Under the pieces are notes generated by a model that was not told the origin of the DNA, did not search any database, and saw only the letters and a program-made list of their open reading frames with translations. This document shows positions 19,901 to 29,000 of a stretch of DNA of 64,000 nt, piece after piece. Origin of the DNA: Pseudomonas sp. PSKL.D1 (GTDB lineage Bacteria > Pseudomonadota > Gammaproteobacteria > Pseudomonadales > Pseudomonadaceae); assembly GCF_028898945.1 (NCBI RefSeq), contig NZ_CP118607.1, positions 1,536,001-1,600,000 on the forward strand, given 5' to 3'. Position 1 is the first letter of the stretch. The number at the start of each line of letters is the position of its first letter. Position numbers and translations under genes: made by a program.

Positions 19901-20872
19901 TCTGGCTTGTCGAACCTTGTTGTTGATCTTGGAAGAAAAACGCCAGGCCTTGGTATTCAATACGGCGTGAATCTCGGTGTTGCGGACATGCAGTTCATGC
20001 TCGAGTTGCGCAACCCGCTGCCCTAATTGCTGTACCTCCAGCTCTTTGGCATGAAGGTCGGCGCGCAGTTCTTCGCTTTCATTCTTCTGCTGAAAGAGGC
20101 GATGCGTCAATGTCGACGCTTCTGTAGCCGCGTGCGCTACTGCCGCGTTCTGAATATGCAGCGCATCTGAAAGTTTGCGCTCGTTGACCGCACTGAAACC
20201 GAGTTCCTTGTAGAACTCCTTGATGTGGACAGTTTCTGCCGGGGACAGCTGGAAAAGGAACTTGATGTCTTCGGGGATCTGTTTGCCTACGGCAACAACG
20301 CCTAAACCATGCGCGTGATCAAAACAAAAAGTCGGGTATTGTTTTTCAATCTCTTCGAAGAGCTTCCATACGCCGAACCCATTCTCGCGAACATTCACAT
20401 CGTGGAATATGATGACGCCCTGATCGCTCATTAGCGGAAGCCAGGTATCGAAATCGTTCTTCACTGCCTCGTAGCTGTGGAGGCCGTCAATATGCAACAG
20501 GTCAACGCTTTTTGGGGAGAAGTACGTAGCGGCCTGGTCAAATGTCTCACGAAGCAAGCGTGAAAACGAAGCGTAAGGTACGTCGTGGCGCGCACGCAGT
20601 TGATCCAGTACCTCTTGGCCGTAGAGGCCAGCATGCTCGTCACCTTGCCAGGTATCTACTGCATACGCTTTGCAATCCAGTTCGCTCTTCTGGATAGCCT
20701 GGCAAAATGCGCAGTAGGAGTCGCCATAGTGGGTGCCGAGTTCCACGAAGATACTGGGCTTGAGCTTTTCAATAAGCGAGAAAGCGAACGGAATATGCTC
20801 CGCCCAAGCACTTTTGCCCGACAGATAAATAGGGCGCTCAAAGCACATCTTGCCAATGTCATTTAAAAGCAT
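16982..20872 (-). CDS. Four-domain methyltransferase/GT2/GT2/GT4 fusion glycosyltransferase
   Basis: This encodes 1296 residues. Residues about 25-170 are a class I SAM methyltransferase (FVELGTHYGDSYCAF and LLHIDGLHSYEAVKNDF, the Methyltransf_24 pattern). Residues about 240-310 are a predicted coiled coil. A first GT2 domain begins near 410 (LSLIMPVYKVP, LLDNDDLLTHD) and a second near 660 (VSIVIPSDNE, FFNDDVRVQ). The last 350 residues are a GT-B family 4 transferase (FGSFEPRKGQDLL, PSRDDTLPLVSLHAL). The layout recalls WbdA/WbdD-type polymerising and chain-capping enzymes of ABC-exported O antigens; the methyltransferase could cap chains and the coiled coil set length. It sits seven bases after wzt. 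Confidence 0.85.
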   Translation of the reverse strand: MLLNDIGKMCFERPIYLSGKSAWAEHIPFAFSLIEKLKPSIFVELGTHYGDSYCAFCQAIQKSELDCKAYAVDTWQGDEHAGLYGQEVLDQLRARHDVPYASFSRLLRETFDQAATYFSPKSVDLLHIDGLHSYEAVKNDFDTWLPLMSDQGVIIFHDVNVRENGFGVWKLFEEIEKQYPTFCFDHAHGLGVVAVGKQIPEDIKFLFQLSPAETVHIKEFYKELGFSAVNERKLSDALHIQNAAVAHAATEASTLTHRLFQQKNESEELRADLHAKELEVQQLGQRVAQLEHELHVRNTEIHAVLNTKAWRFSSKINNKVRQARKLRALARKVLIAKDRVGGWRNLFERIQSILESGGLRALEATARAQLLTPDVERAAPVDVLKARLAFNLEQISRRFSEPPAQAFDFGTTLSLIMPVYKVPVDLLKQAIESVLNQSYTNWELCIADDCSQSPEITALLDGFAKRDARIKFVTLDVNAGIAGASNAALNLATGSYVALLDNDDLLTHDALYWIAAGIRDDASLDVLYSDECKIDESGAVLEVFSKPDWSPNLLLNCMYTGHLTAYRKALVEEVGGFRSEFDFSQDYDLALRITEKTSNIRHIEEVLYGWRAIATSGAAGGKPYARDSNIRALQAAGDRRGWKGTAVALPTANRFKFDFNGDEALVSIVIPSDNEKNISDSLDSIKHSTTWKRYEILVVTNSRIVDLLTPVYPDANIVFVRYDLPYSFSDKCNQGAKAASGEYLVFFNDDVRVQTADWVESLVEYLQLPDVGIVGPKLVYESNTIQHAGMVTGVRRLLGTAFHCLPENTGAHYNFAQSVREVSLICGACLAIRKDIFEQVKGFDAVNAPINHSDVDLCFKVRELGFSCVYTPHSTLTHIGHMSLASVDAADKVKAPKKKDKADIYILRRFASLLARDPYYTKAMREQLFHDSPEYYEVFAQGATRTEGGKDILLFSHDLTESGAPRVVFELAKSLTQAGHFVVVMSPTDGPIRAALQALGVVVIVDELMLTQHASVYDFARNFDKLICNTVVTYPIVNQLADVVEVYWYIHETTLFTQMAASNPEFVAALRKPEKIWAGSKRAAAPITTYHSNTEVVEYGFPGLESAEARQQKPGEGEPLIIRTFGSFEPRKGQDLLAAAIKGLPSDLARKCKFEFYGRVLDKPFYEGLQSSVSSLPNVELHGDLDYQAYVELMFSTDMVVVPSRDDTLPLVSLHALSVGVPMMCTVNTGTSAYIRHRDSGFIVPSNEPAAITKALIEAINSSAQWNSIGSAGKEVFDHCFSEQEFSKKLLHQLSL

Positions 20873-20879
20873 ATTCTTC

Positions 20880-22283
20880 TCAACTATGATCGAATTCGGG
20901 AGCGGCTGTGAGCTTCAACGAAATATCCTGCATGGGGATACCAATAAGCCCGGTGCTTGCACTGGTCGCTTCTGACTTGAAGAACAATGCATCATGAATC
21001 CAATGCATTTGTACATGTTCTTCCTGGGTGCCCTCAGCCAACGCCACGCAGATGGAGTAATCACCTTTTGGCAGGATAGGCATATGGAAAGTAAAGTCAC
21101 AGCGCAGCGCTTCTTCTTCCATCACCTGTAGGGGATGGTCAATGTAAGTAAGGAATGTGTTATCGCCAAACAGTGTTTGACCCAGCCGGTCCTTGATATA
21201 AAAACCCACAATCGGAGAGTGCAGCTGTTGGTGCGTTACAGCAAGAATCGTGATGGTGACTAACTCGCCGCCAACCAACCACAGCAACCTTTCCCCCTCC
21301 GCGGTGGTAAAGGAAACATCGACGATTTGGGCGGTCCCCAGCCCAAAGGAACTGGATTCGTGGTTGAACTCAAAAATCTGCAGGTCATTGCGGTGCTGGG
21401 TAGTATTGATGAAATCCAGCCGCTGGTCCTTGACAGCCACCTGCCGCTCTATACGCAACTTTGGCTTGAGCTTTGTCGTTGTCCCTTTCCCTTGTTGTGC
21501 TTCATAGAAGGCCTCAAGGTAAAAATCGCTGACAACTTTTGGCAATCCTTCCTGAATCACCTTGCCCTTTTCCAGCCATACCGCGTAGGAGCAAAGGTTT
21601 TTCACCGAAGCCGTATCATGGCTCACGAAAAGAACCGTACCGGTTTTCATGAACTCTCGGAGAAAGCGCATGCATTTCTGGGTGAAGAATGCATCACCGA
21701 CAGCAAGCGCCTCGTCGATAACCAGTACGTCAGCATCAACGTGCGCAATCACCGCGAACGCCAAGCGAACCAACATGCCGCTGGAGTAGGTTTTGGTAGG
21801 CTGCTCTACAAAATCACCGATATCTGCAAACGCGACGATACGCTCGAAGCGTTCGTCGATTTGCTTGACGGTCAACCCATAAAGCTGCCCGTTCAGGTAT
21901 ACGTTTTCGCGGCCCGTGAAATCAGGATTGAAGCCTGAGCCCAGCTCCAATAGCGCGGCGACCCTACCATTGATTTCGGCGGAGCCATGCGTGGGGTTCA
22001 GCGTGCCGCAAATGATCTGCAGCAGCGTACTCTTCCCAGAGCCATTACGGCCAATAATCCCGACTGTCTGCCCTTTTTGCACTTCGAAGCTGATGTCGTG
22101 CAACGCCTCGAACTTATTGGAGCATGCAGCGGCACGGGAATCACAAAAACGCCGCAAGCGAGGTACCAGCGCGACCCTGGACAGCAGGCGGTACATGAGC
22201 TGCTGCAGGCGGCGCTGTGGTTTGTCATAGGTCTCAAACGTTTTAGAGACGTTCGATACTTTAATTGCGATATCAGAGCACAT
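20880..22283 (-). CDS. wzt: O-antigen ABC transporter ATP-binding protein with carbohydrate-binding domain
   Basis: About 467 residues from the ATG at 22283 (a TTG two codons earlier is possible). The ABC domain has Walker A GRNGSGKST, signature YSSGMLVRLAFAV and Walker B VLVIDEAL. Residues beyond about 290 form a beta-rich Wzt C-terminal domain that in homologues binds the modified O-chain end and fixes export specificity. It overlaps wzm by about 11 bases. Together with the fusion glycosyltransferase it defines an ABC-transporter-dependent O polysaccharide pathway. Confidence 0.93.
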   Translation of the reverse strand: MCSDIAIKVSNVSKTFETYDKPQRRLQQLMYRLLSRVALVPRLRRFCDSRAAACSNKFEALHDISFEVQKGQTVGIIGRNGSGKSTLLQIICGTLNPTHGSAEINGRVAALLELGSGFNPDFTGRENVYLNGQLYGLTVKQIDERFERIVAFADIGDFVEQPTKTYSSGMLVRLAFAVIAHVDADVLVIDEALAVGDAFFTQKCMRFLREFMKTGTVLFVSHDTASVKNLCSYAVWLEKGKVIQEGLPKVVSDFYLEAFYEAQQGKGTTTKLKPKLRIERQVAVKDQRLDFINTTQHRNDLQIFEFNHESSSFGLGTAQIVDVSFTTAEGERLLWLVGGELVTITILAVTHQQLHSPIVGFYIKDRLGQTLFGDNTFLTYIDHPLQVMEEEALRCDFTFHMPILPKGDYSICVALAEGTQEEHVQMHWIHDALFFKSEATSASTGLIGIPMQDISLKLTAAPEFDHS

Positions 22284-23094
22284 CAGCAAAACCTATCCTG
22301 AGTTTTTGGAACCACGCATAACCGAGCCAGCAGAAGACGAGCGAGAAACCAAGGTAAGTGAGCCAGTCATAAAGCTGAATGCCAACGCCGAAAACCAGCA
22401 GGTCTCTGGCCAGTTCAATCGGATAGGTCAAAGGGTTGTAGTGCGCGAGAAATTGCCAGTGCTCTGGGAAAGAAGTGGCAGGGAAGAATATTGGCGATAT
22501 GAACATCATTCCCGTGGTGATAAGCCCGACTGTCTGGCTGATGTCGCGTACAAATACGCCTGTGGCAGACAGCCAGAACATCATGCCAAGAATGAAAATC
22601 AGGTAAGGAAGCATGCCGACCGGCAAGAGGAGCGCCGTCCAGGGGATGCCACCGGTTTCCACCAGAATGAAAACGAGCAGAATGCAAAAGCTGATAGCGG
22701 ACTGAAAGAGTGCTGACAAGATGGAAACCAGCGGTAATATCTCCAGCGGAAATATTATCTTCTTAACGAAGTTTTGGTTCCCCATGACGATTGAGGGCGA
22801 CTTGCCCAGGCATTCGCTGAAGAAGTTAAATACAATCAGGCCCGCGAACAGGATGACAGGGTAGGACACGGCATTGTTTTCAACCGTCATCCCCCAGCGA
22901 GATTTGAAAATATTTGTGAACACAAAGGAAAAAATGGTGAGCATCAGCAGGGGGCTAAGGATCGACCATAATAGTCCGAACAATGATTCTTTATAGCGAC
23001 TTATTGTCTCCCTTTTGGCCAGGTTCAACAGCAGGTGTCGATGAACTTTGGCTGACCTAAGGAGCTTTAACGGTGATATGCTTTGCCTTTCCAT
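22273..23094 (-). CDS. wzm: O-antigen/polysaccharide ABC transporter permease
   Basis: This encodes 273 residues of an ABC-2 type permease with six hydrophobic segments. LAKRETISRYKESLFGLLWSILSPL is the conserved N-terminal amphipathic and first membrane stretch, followed by FSFVFTNIFKSRWG. The C-terminal NPLTYPIELARDLL is also typical. It exports undecaprenyl-linked O chains across the inner membrane with Wzt. It is the first gene of the leftward wzm-wzt-GT-epimerase transcript, whose promoter must lie in the gap before wbpM. Confidence 0.94.
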   Translation of the reverse strand: MERQSISPLKLLRSAKVHRHLLLNLAKRETISRYKESLFGLLWSILSPLLMLTIFSFVFTNIFKSRWGMTVENNAVSYPVILFAGLIVFNFFSECLGKSPSIVMGNQNFVKKIIFPLEILPLVSILSALFQSAISFCILLVFILVETGGIPWTALLLPVGMLPYLIFILGMMFWLSATGVFVRDISQTVGLITTGMMFISPIFFPATSFPEHWQFLAHYNPLTYPIELARDLLVFGVGIQLYDWLTYLGFSLVFCWLGYAWFQKLRIGFADVL

Positions 23095-23779
23095 TTATTT
23101 CAATACACCTTTCTTCAATCCGGCTTCGATGAATTCAACGAAACGACTTCCGGCCAACCGGTGAAAACGTACATTAATTGCCCACCCTGCATGCTCTCAT
23201 CCCTGGCCTGCACGCAGAAGCGCCGAAATCCCGTCGGAAAAGCTTACCATGCGTGCTTGTCGGGCGTAAGCCTAGGTATTCCATGACCATCCGAACACCC
23301 ATTCCAAGGCTTTTCGCACACTTTCAGGCAGGCAGCAACGCTGGACTATTCACTACCATCGGCCTCTTTTATAAGCGAAGAAGTCGTCGTGGAGCGTTTA
23401 TCCGTGCGTAAAATCCGAAAAGTACTACGTAAAGTTCGAAGCTGGCTTGTCCGTGCGCAAGATCGCTGGCAGCTTATCCACCGGCCATTGGAGTGCGGTC
23501 GACTACCAGTGTCGCCAGGCTGGGTTAATCCGCTATCCTTCGTGGGGGTGGTTAATACTTACGGATGAGTTCAGGCCAGTTGCCATCATCACTGCGGGTA
23601 GCGCTTGACGGACGCCCAACGTGAAACCCGCCGGTACGGTGGGAACCTCCGCCGCCTGATTGCCTCTTACATTGCTGGCAATCAAGCATCAGGCGGGCAG
23701 GTTCAGCGATAATGGTCGATCATGTGGGTTCGTTTACAAGGCAGGCCTTGATGAGCCGATTTTTACCGAGGACAGCCGG
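23095..23779. other. Divergent intergenic region between wzm and wbpM
   Basis: About 685 bases if wbpM starts at 23780. No gene is supported: the frames here are short and lack domains. It must hold the wzm promoter and the wbpM promoter. An upstream in-frame start at 23660 would lengthen WbpM by 40 residues without matching family length. Confidence 0.5.
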
Positions 23780-25789
23780 ATGAGCGAAGGAAGCAAGGAT
23801 CAGGTCCGCCAGTTTCTGGTGAACCTCTCCCGCCAGCAGAAGCGATTGATTCAGGTACTGACCGATGTTGTGCTGATCTGGTTGGCGCTGTGGCTGTCGT
23901 TCATCGTGCGGCTGGGCATCGATGAGCTGTACAACCCGGTCAAGCTGCACGGCTGGCTGTTCGTGGCTGCGCCCATTGTTGCCATCCCACTGTTTATCCG
24001 CTTTGGCATGTACCGGGCGGTGATGCGCTATTTCGGCAACGATGCGCTGATCACCATCATCAAGGCCGTGACTTTGTCGTCGCTGATTCTGGCGGTGGTG
24101 GTGTTCTGGTACAGCAACCATCAAGCCATTGTTCCGCGCTCGATCATCTTCAATTACTGGTGGCTCAGCCTGGTCATCATTGGTGGCTTGCGGCTGGTCA
24201 TGCGCCAGTTCTTCCTGGGCGACTGGTTTGCCGGTTCGCATCAAATCCCGTTTGCCAGCCGCGATGATGGCCAGATCAAGGTTGCCATCTATGGCGCAGG
24301 CACTGCTGGCAACCAGTTGCAGGCGGCGCTTCGCATGGGGCGTACCATGCGGCCTGTGGCGTTCATCGACGACGATAGCGAACTCGCCAACCGGGTGATT
24401 TCCGGCCTGCAGGTGTACAAGCCCAAGCACCTGCAGCAATTGATCAAGGAAACCGGTGCGCAGGAGATCCTCCTGGCGCTGCCTTCCGCTTCACGGGCGC
24501 GCCGCAAGGAGATCCTGGCGTTCCTCGAACCATACCCGTTGCACGTGCGAAGCGTGCCTGCATTCGCCGACCTGGCCAGCGGGCGAGTTAAGGTCGACGA
24601 TATTCAGGACGTCGACATCGCCGATCTGCTCGGGCGTGATCCGGTGCCCGCACAGGAAGACCTGCTTGATCGCTGCATCAAGAAGCAAGTGGTGCTGGTG
24701 ACCGGAGCGGGTGGCTCGATCGGTTCTGAACTGTGCCGGCAGATCATCGGCCTGAAGCCGAAAACCATGCTTCTGTTCGACCACAGTGAATTCAACCTGT
24801 ACAGCATCCTGAGCGAGCTGGAACAGCGTGTTTCCCGTGAATCGCTCTCGGTGCGCCTGATACCGATCCTGGGCTCTGTGCGCAACCAGCGCCATCTGGC
24901 CGATGTCATGGGCACCTGGAATGTGGGCACGGTCTACCACGCCGCAGCCTACAAGCATGTACCGATGGTCGAGCACAACATGGCCGAAGGTATCCTCAAC
25001 AATGTCTTCGGCACGTTGTGCACGGCGCAGGCGGCCTTGCAATCCGGGGTTGCCAATTTCGTACTGATTTCCACCGACAAGGCCGTGCGCCCCACGAACG
25101 TGATGGGCAGCACGAAACGCTTGTCGGAGCTGATCCTGCAAGCGCTCAGCCGCGAAGCCGCACCGGTGATGTACGGTGACAGCACCAAAGTGTCGAGGGT
25201 TAACAAAACGCGTTTCACCATGGTGCGTTTCGGCAATGTGCTGGGGTCTTCGGGTTCGGTAATCCCGTTGTTCCACCAGCAGATCAAGGCCGGCGGCCCG
25301 CTGACGGTCACCCACCCGAAAATCACCCGCTACTTCATGACCATTCCGGAAGCGGCCCAGTTGGTGATCCAGGCGGGTGCAATGGGGCAGGGCGGCGATG
25401 TGTTCGTGCTGGACATGGGCGAGCCGGTGAAGATCGTCGAGCTGGCTGAAAAGATGATTCATCTGTCGGGCCTGAGCGTGCGCAGTGCCGGCAACCCTTA
25501 TGGCGACATCGCCATCGAGTTCAGCGGCCTGCGCCCAGGCGAGAAGCTTTATGAAGAGTTACTGATTGGCGATGACGTATCACCCACCGCCCACCCGATG
25601 ATCATGGTGGCCAGTGAAGACTGCGTGGACTGGGAATTGCTCAGAGAGCGGCTGGCCTCTCTGCTCAAGGCCGTCGCGGAAGACGATTTCGCCCGTATTC
25701 GCCTGATCCTGCGTGAGTTGGTAAGCGGCTACACGCCAGAAGGTGAAATTGTCGATTGGGTTTATCAGCAGCGCCGCCGGGACAACTGA
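23780..25789 (+). CDS. wbpM: UDP-GlcNAc 4,6-dehydratase, membrane-bound WbpM type
   Basis: From the ATG at 23780 this encodes 669 residues, close to P. aeruginosa WbpM. Four hydrophobic segments occupy roughly residues 20-130, then a CoA-binding-like Rossmann domain (VAIYGAGTAGNQLQAAL). The catalytic dehydratase domain begins at VLVTGAGGSIGSELCRQI; the classic SYK triad is altered as usual for this class, with STDKAVRPTNVMGSTKR where M replaces tyrosine. It makes UDP-4-keto-6-deoxy-GlcNAc for QuiNAc or FucNAc. It marks the right border of the Pseudomonas O-antigen locus. Confidence 0.94.
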   Translation: MSEGSKDQVRQFLVNLSRQQKRLIQVLTDVVLIWLALWLSFIVRLGIDELYNPVKLHGWLFVAAPIVAIPLFIRFGMYRAVMRYFGNDALITIIKAVTLSSLILAVVVFWYSNHQAIVPRSIIFNYWWLSLVIIGGLRLVMRQFFLGDWFAGSHQIPFASRDDGQIKVAIYGAGTAGNQLQAALRMGRTMRPVAFIDDDSELANRVISGLQVYKPKHLQQLIKETGAQEILLALPSASRARRKEILAFLEPYPLHVRSVPAFADLASGRVKVDDIQDVDIADLLGRDPVPAQEDLLDRCIKKQVVLVTGAGGSIGSELCRQIIGLKPKTMLLFDHSEFNLYSILSELEQRVSRESLSVRLIPILGSVRNQRHLADVMGTWNVGTVYHAAAYKHVPMVEHNMAEGILNNVFGTLCTAQAALQSGVANFVLISTDKAVRPTNVMGSTKRLSELILQALSREAAPVMYGDSTKVSRVNKTRFTMVRFGNVLGSSGSVIPLFHQQIKAGGPLTVTHPKITRYFMTIPEAAQLVIQAGAMGQGGDVFVLDMGEPVKIVELAEKMIHLSGLSVRSAGNPYGDIAIEFSGLRPGEKLYEELLIGDDVSPTAHPMIMVASEDCVDWELLRERLASLLKAVAEDDFARIRLILRELVSGYTPEGEIVDWVYQQRRRDN

Positions 25790-25800
25790 CGGTCGAATCA

Positions 25801-25832
25801 GCAGCGAGCGCTCGTCGGGCCGCGCTCGCTGC
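25801..25832 (+). terminator. Hairpin after wbpM
   Basis: GCAGCGAGCG pairs with CGCTCGCTGC across a 12-base loop, 12 bases beyond the wbpM stop. A weak T tract appears only about 15 bases later, so it is a possible rather than clear terminator. Confidence 0.45.
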
Positions 25833-26050
25833 GGCATTGCCAGGGTTTTCCCACCCCCCAACCCGCGTATCATCCCGTCACAAAATCTGAACCCACCCCA
25901 CGCCCGACCACAAGTCACCCCCGCGTGCAAAGCCGCTTCAGATACCCGCACATACCGAGATACAACGACCAGCCAGATTCATGGCAAGGCCAGGCATGCC
26001 GGCTGTCCGCAGGATGGGACGGTGCCCGATGAGTTTTGAAGGAATAGGTT

Positions 26051-29000
26051 TTGACTAAGCGTAGACAGGTTGCAATCGTTGGTTGTTCGTACCGTTTTCC
26101 CGGCTCCACCGCTGCCAGCTTCTGGCAGAACCTGATGCAAGGGCGCGACCTGGTGACGCAGGTTGACGCTTCCCGTTGGGAAAAGGCCGAATTCCTGCAC
26201 CCGGACAAAGCCAACCCCGCCACCAGCTATACCTTTGCTTCGGGCACGTTGGGCGACGTCAGTGCGTTCGATGCGGGCTTCTTCAGCATCTCCCCGCGTG
26301 AAGCGGCGATGATGGACCCGCAGCAGCGCATCCTGCTGGAAATGTGCTGGGAAACCTTCGAAAACGCCGGCGTCAAGCCGTCGAGCCTGCGCGGCAGCAA
26401 CTGTGGCGTGTACCTGGGCATCGCCAGTGTCGAGCAGGCCTACCGGCTGGTCGATGACATGGCTTCCATCGACGGCGCCACCGCCACCGGCAACACCATG
26501 AGCATCGCTGCCAACCGGTTGTCGTTCTTCTACGACCTGCGCGGCCCGAGCATGGCCATCGATACCGCCTGTTCGTCGTCGCTGGTGGCCTTCCACCAAG
26601 CGTGCCAGGCCATCCTCAGCGGCGATGTGGACCAGGCGGTAACCGGCGGCATCAGCCTGCACATGCACCCGTTCGGTTTCATGATCTTCTCCAAGGCCAC
26701 CATGCTCTCGCGTACCGGCCGCTGCCAGTCGTTCGACGAGAACGGCGACGGCTATGCCCGCTCCGAAGGCGGTGGCCTGTTCCTGCTCAAGGACTACGAC
26801 CAGGCAGTGGCCGATGGCAACACCATCCTGGCGGTAGTAGCGGCCAGTGCCGTAAACACTGACGGGCGCAAGTCCAGCCTGACCCTGCCCAATGCCGACG
26901 CCCAGGCGGCGCTGCTCAAGCACGCCTACGCCAAGGCAGGCATCGAGCCCGGGCAGATTGATTACCTGGAAGCCCACGGCACCGGCACTTCGGTAGGTGA
27001 CCCGATCGAAACCCGCGCCATCGGCGAGGCGCTGGCCCAGCTGCGTGGCGCCGGCAACCCGCTGCCGATCGGCTCGGTGAAGAGCAACCTCGGCCACCTG
27101 GAGGCGGCTTCAGGCGCGGCAGGCCTGATGAAGGCGCTCAACTGCCTGGCCCAGCGCACCGTGCCGGCCACCATCGGCGTCAAGGCGCTGAACCCGAACA
27201 TCCCGTTCGCTGACCTCAACCTGCAGGTCGTCACCGAGCCGTTGCCACTCAAGCCTGAAGGCCAGTTGACCATTGGCGTCAACTCGTTCGGCTTTGGTGG
27301 TGCCAACGCCCACGTCATCCTGCAAAGCCCGGAGCCGCAACTGGCTGCGCCAGCACGAAACGAAGCCAAGCGGGTGCCGCTGCTGCTCAGCGCCAAAACC
27401 GCAGAGGGCCTGCGGGCCACGGCTGAGCGTTTTGCCGCCTACCTGGCCGAGCATGGCGAGGCCGACTACTACGATGTGGCCTACCAGGCCACGTTCCGCC
27501 GCGACGCCCACGCCCATCGCCTGCTGCTGGTCAGCGACAACGCTGCCGAAGCCGCCCAGGCACTGGATGATTACGCCCAGGACCCGACCTTGAGCGAACT
27601 CAGCGCCGTGCTCGAAGCCGGCCAGGCGCTGGAGTCGGCCAGTGGCCCGGTGTTCGTCTATTCCGGTAACGGTTCGCAATGGCAAGGCATGGGCCGGGCA
27701 ATGCTGGGCCAGCCGCTGTTCGCCGCCGCCATCGATGAAGTGGACGCGTTGTTCCAGCCGCTGGCCGGTTATTCGCTGCGCGCCGAGTTGCTGGGCAACA
27801 ATGGCGAAGGCCGCTACGCCAGTACCGAAATCGCCCAGCCAGCGCTGTTCGCCCTGCAAGTGGCAGTCACGCGCGTGCTGGCCGCCGAAGGCATCCAGCC
27901 CGTGGCGGTGATCGGCCATAGCGTGGGTGAAGTGGCGGCAGCCTGGGCCTGCGGAGCGCTGAGCCTGGAAGATGCCACCCAGGTCATCTACCACCGCAGC
28001 CGCCTGCAGGGCCTCACCCGAGGCGCCGGCCAGATGACCGCTGTTGGCCTTTCGGGTGAAGCCACTGCTGCGCTGCTGGCCGAACTGCACCTGGAAGGGC
28101 GCGTGGTGGTTGCCGGTGAAAACAGCGCCCGGGGCGCCACCGTGGCTGGCGACGTCGATGCCCTGGCCGTGCTGGAAGAAACCCTGGCCGAGCGCCAGGT
28201 GTTTGCCCGCCGCCTGGACCTGGACTACGCCTTCCACTCACCGGCGATGAACCCCATCGAACAGGCGGTCATTGCCGACCTCGCGCACATTCAGCCACGC
28301 GCCACCCACATTCCGTTCTATTCCACCGTGGTTGGCGGCGAACTGGCCGGAGAGCGCCTGAATAGCCACTACTGGTGGCAGAACATCCGCTTCCCGGTAC
28401 TGTTCCAGGGGGGGCTTGACGCTTTGGTGCGCAATGGCCTGAACCTGTTCGTGGAGGTCGGCCCGCACCCGATCCTGCGCAGCTATGTAACCGACGTGCT
28501 GGCCCAGTGCGAACAGGCCGGCCAAGTCGTGACCACCCTCAAGCGCAACGACCACAGCCCGCAACTGCTTGAACGCAGCGTGGCGCGCTTGCTGATCGCT
28601 GCAGCCGAGCCCCAGTGGCAAGCGCGCTTCCCGGTGGCCGGGCGCCCGGTGCGCCTGCCAAATTACAGCTGGCAACGTGACCACTTCACGCTGCCGGTCA
28701 GCGCCGAATCCCACGGCACCCTCAACCGCGAGCGCGTGCACCCGCTGCTGGGCTACCCGCTGCCCGACCAGCCCCTGACCTGGGAAAATCGCCTCGACAC
28801 GCAACTGTTCCCGACCCTGGCCGACCACAAGGTGGGCGAGTCGGTGCTGTTCCCCGGCGCAGGCTTTACCGAACTGGCCCTGGCCGTGGCGCAACTGCAC
28901 CAGCCCGGCGAATTCGTCGATATCGAAGAGCTGGAAATCCACAACCCACTGCTGCTGGCAAGCGATGGCAGCAAAAAGGTACGTGCCCAGGTTGAAGAGG

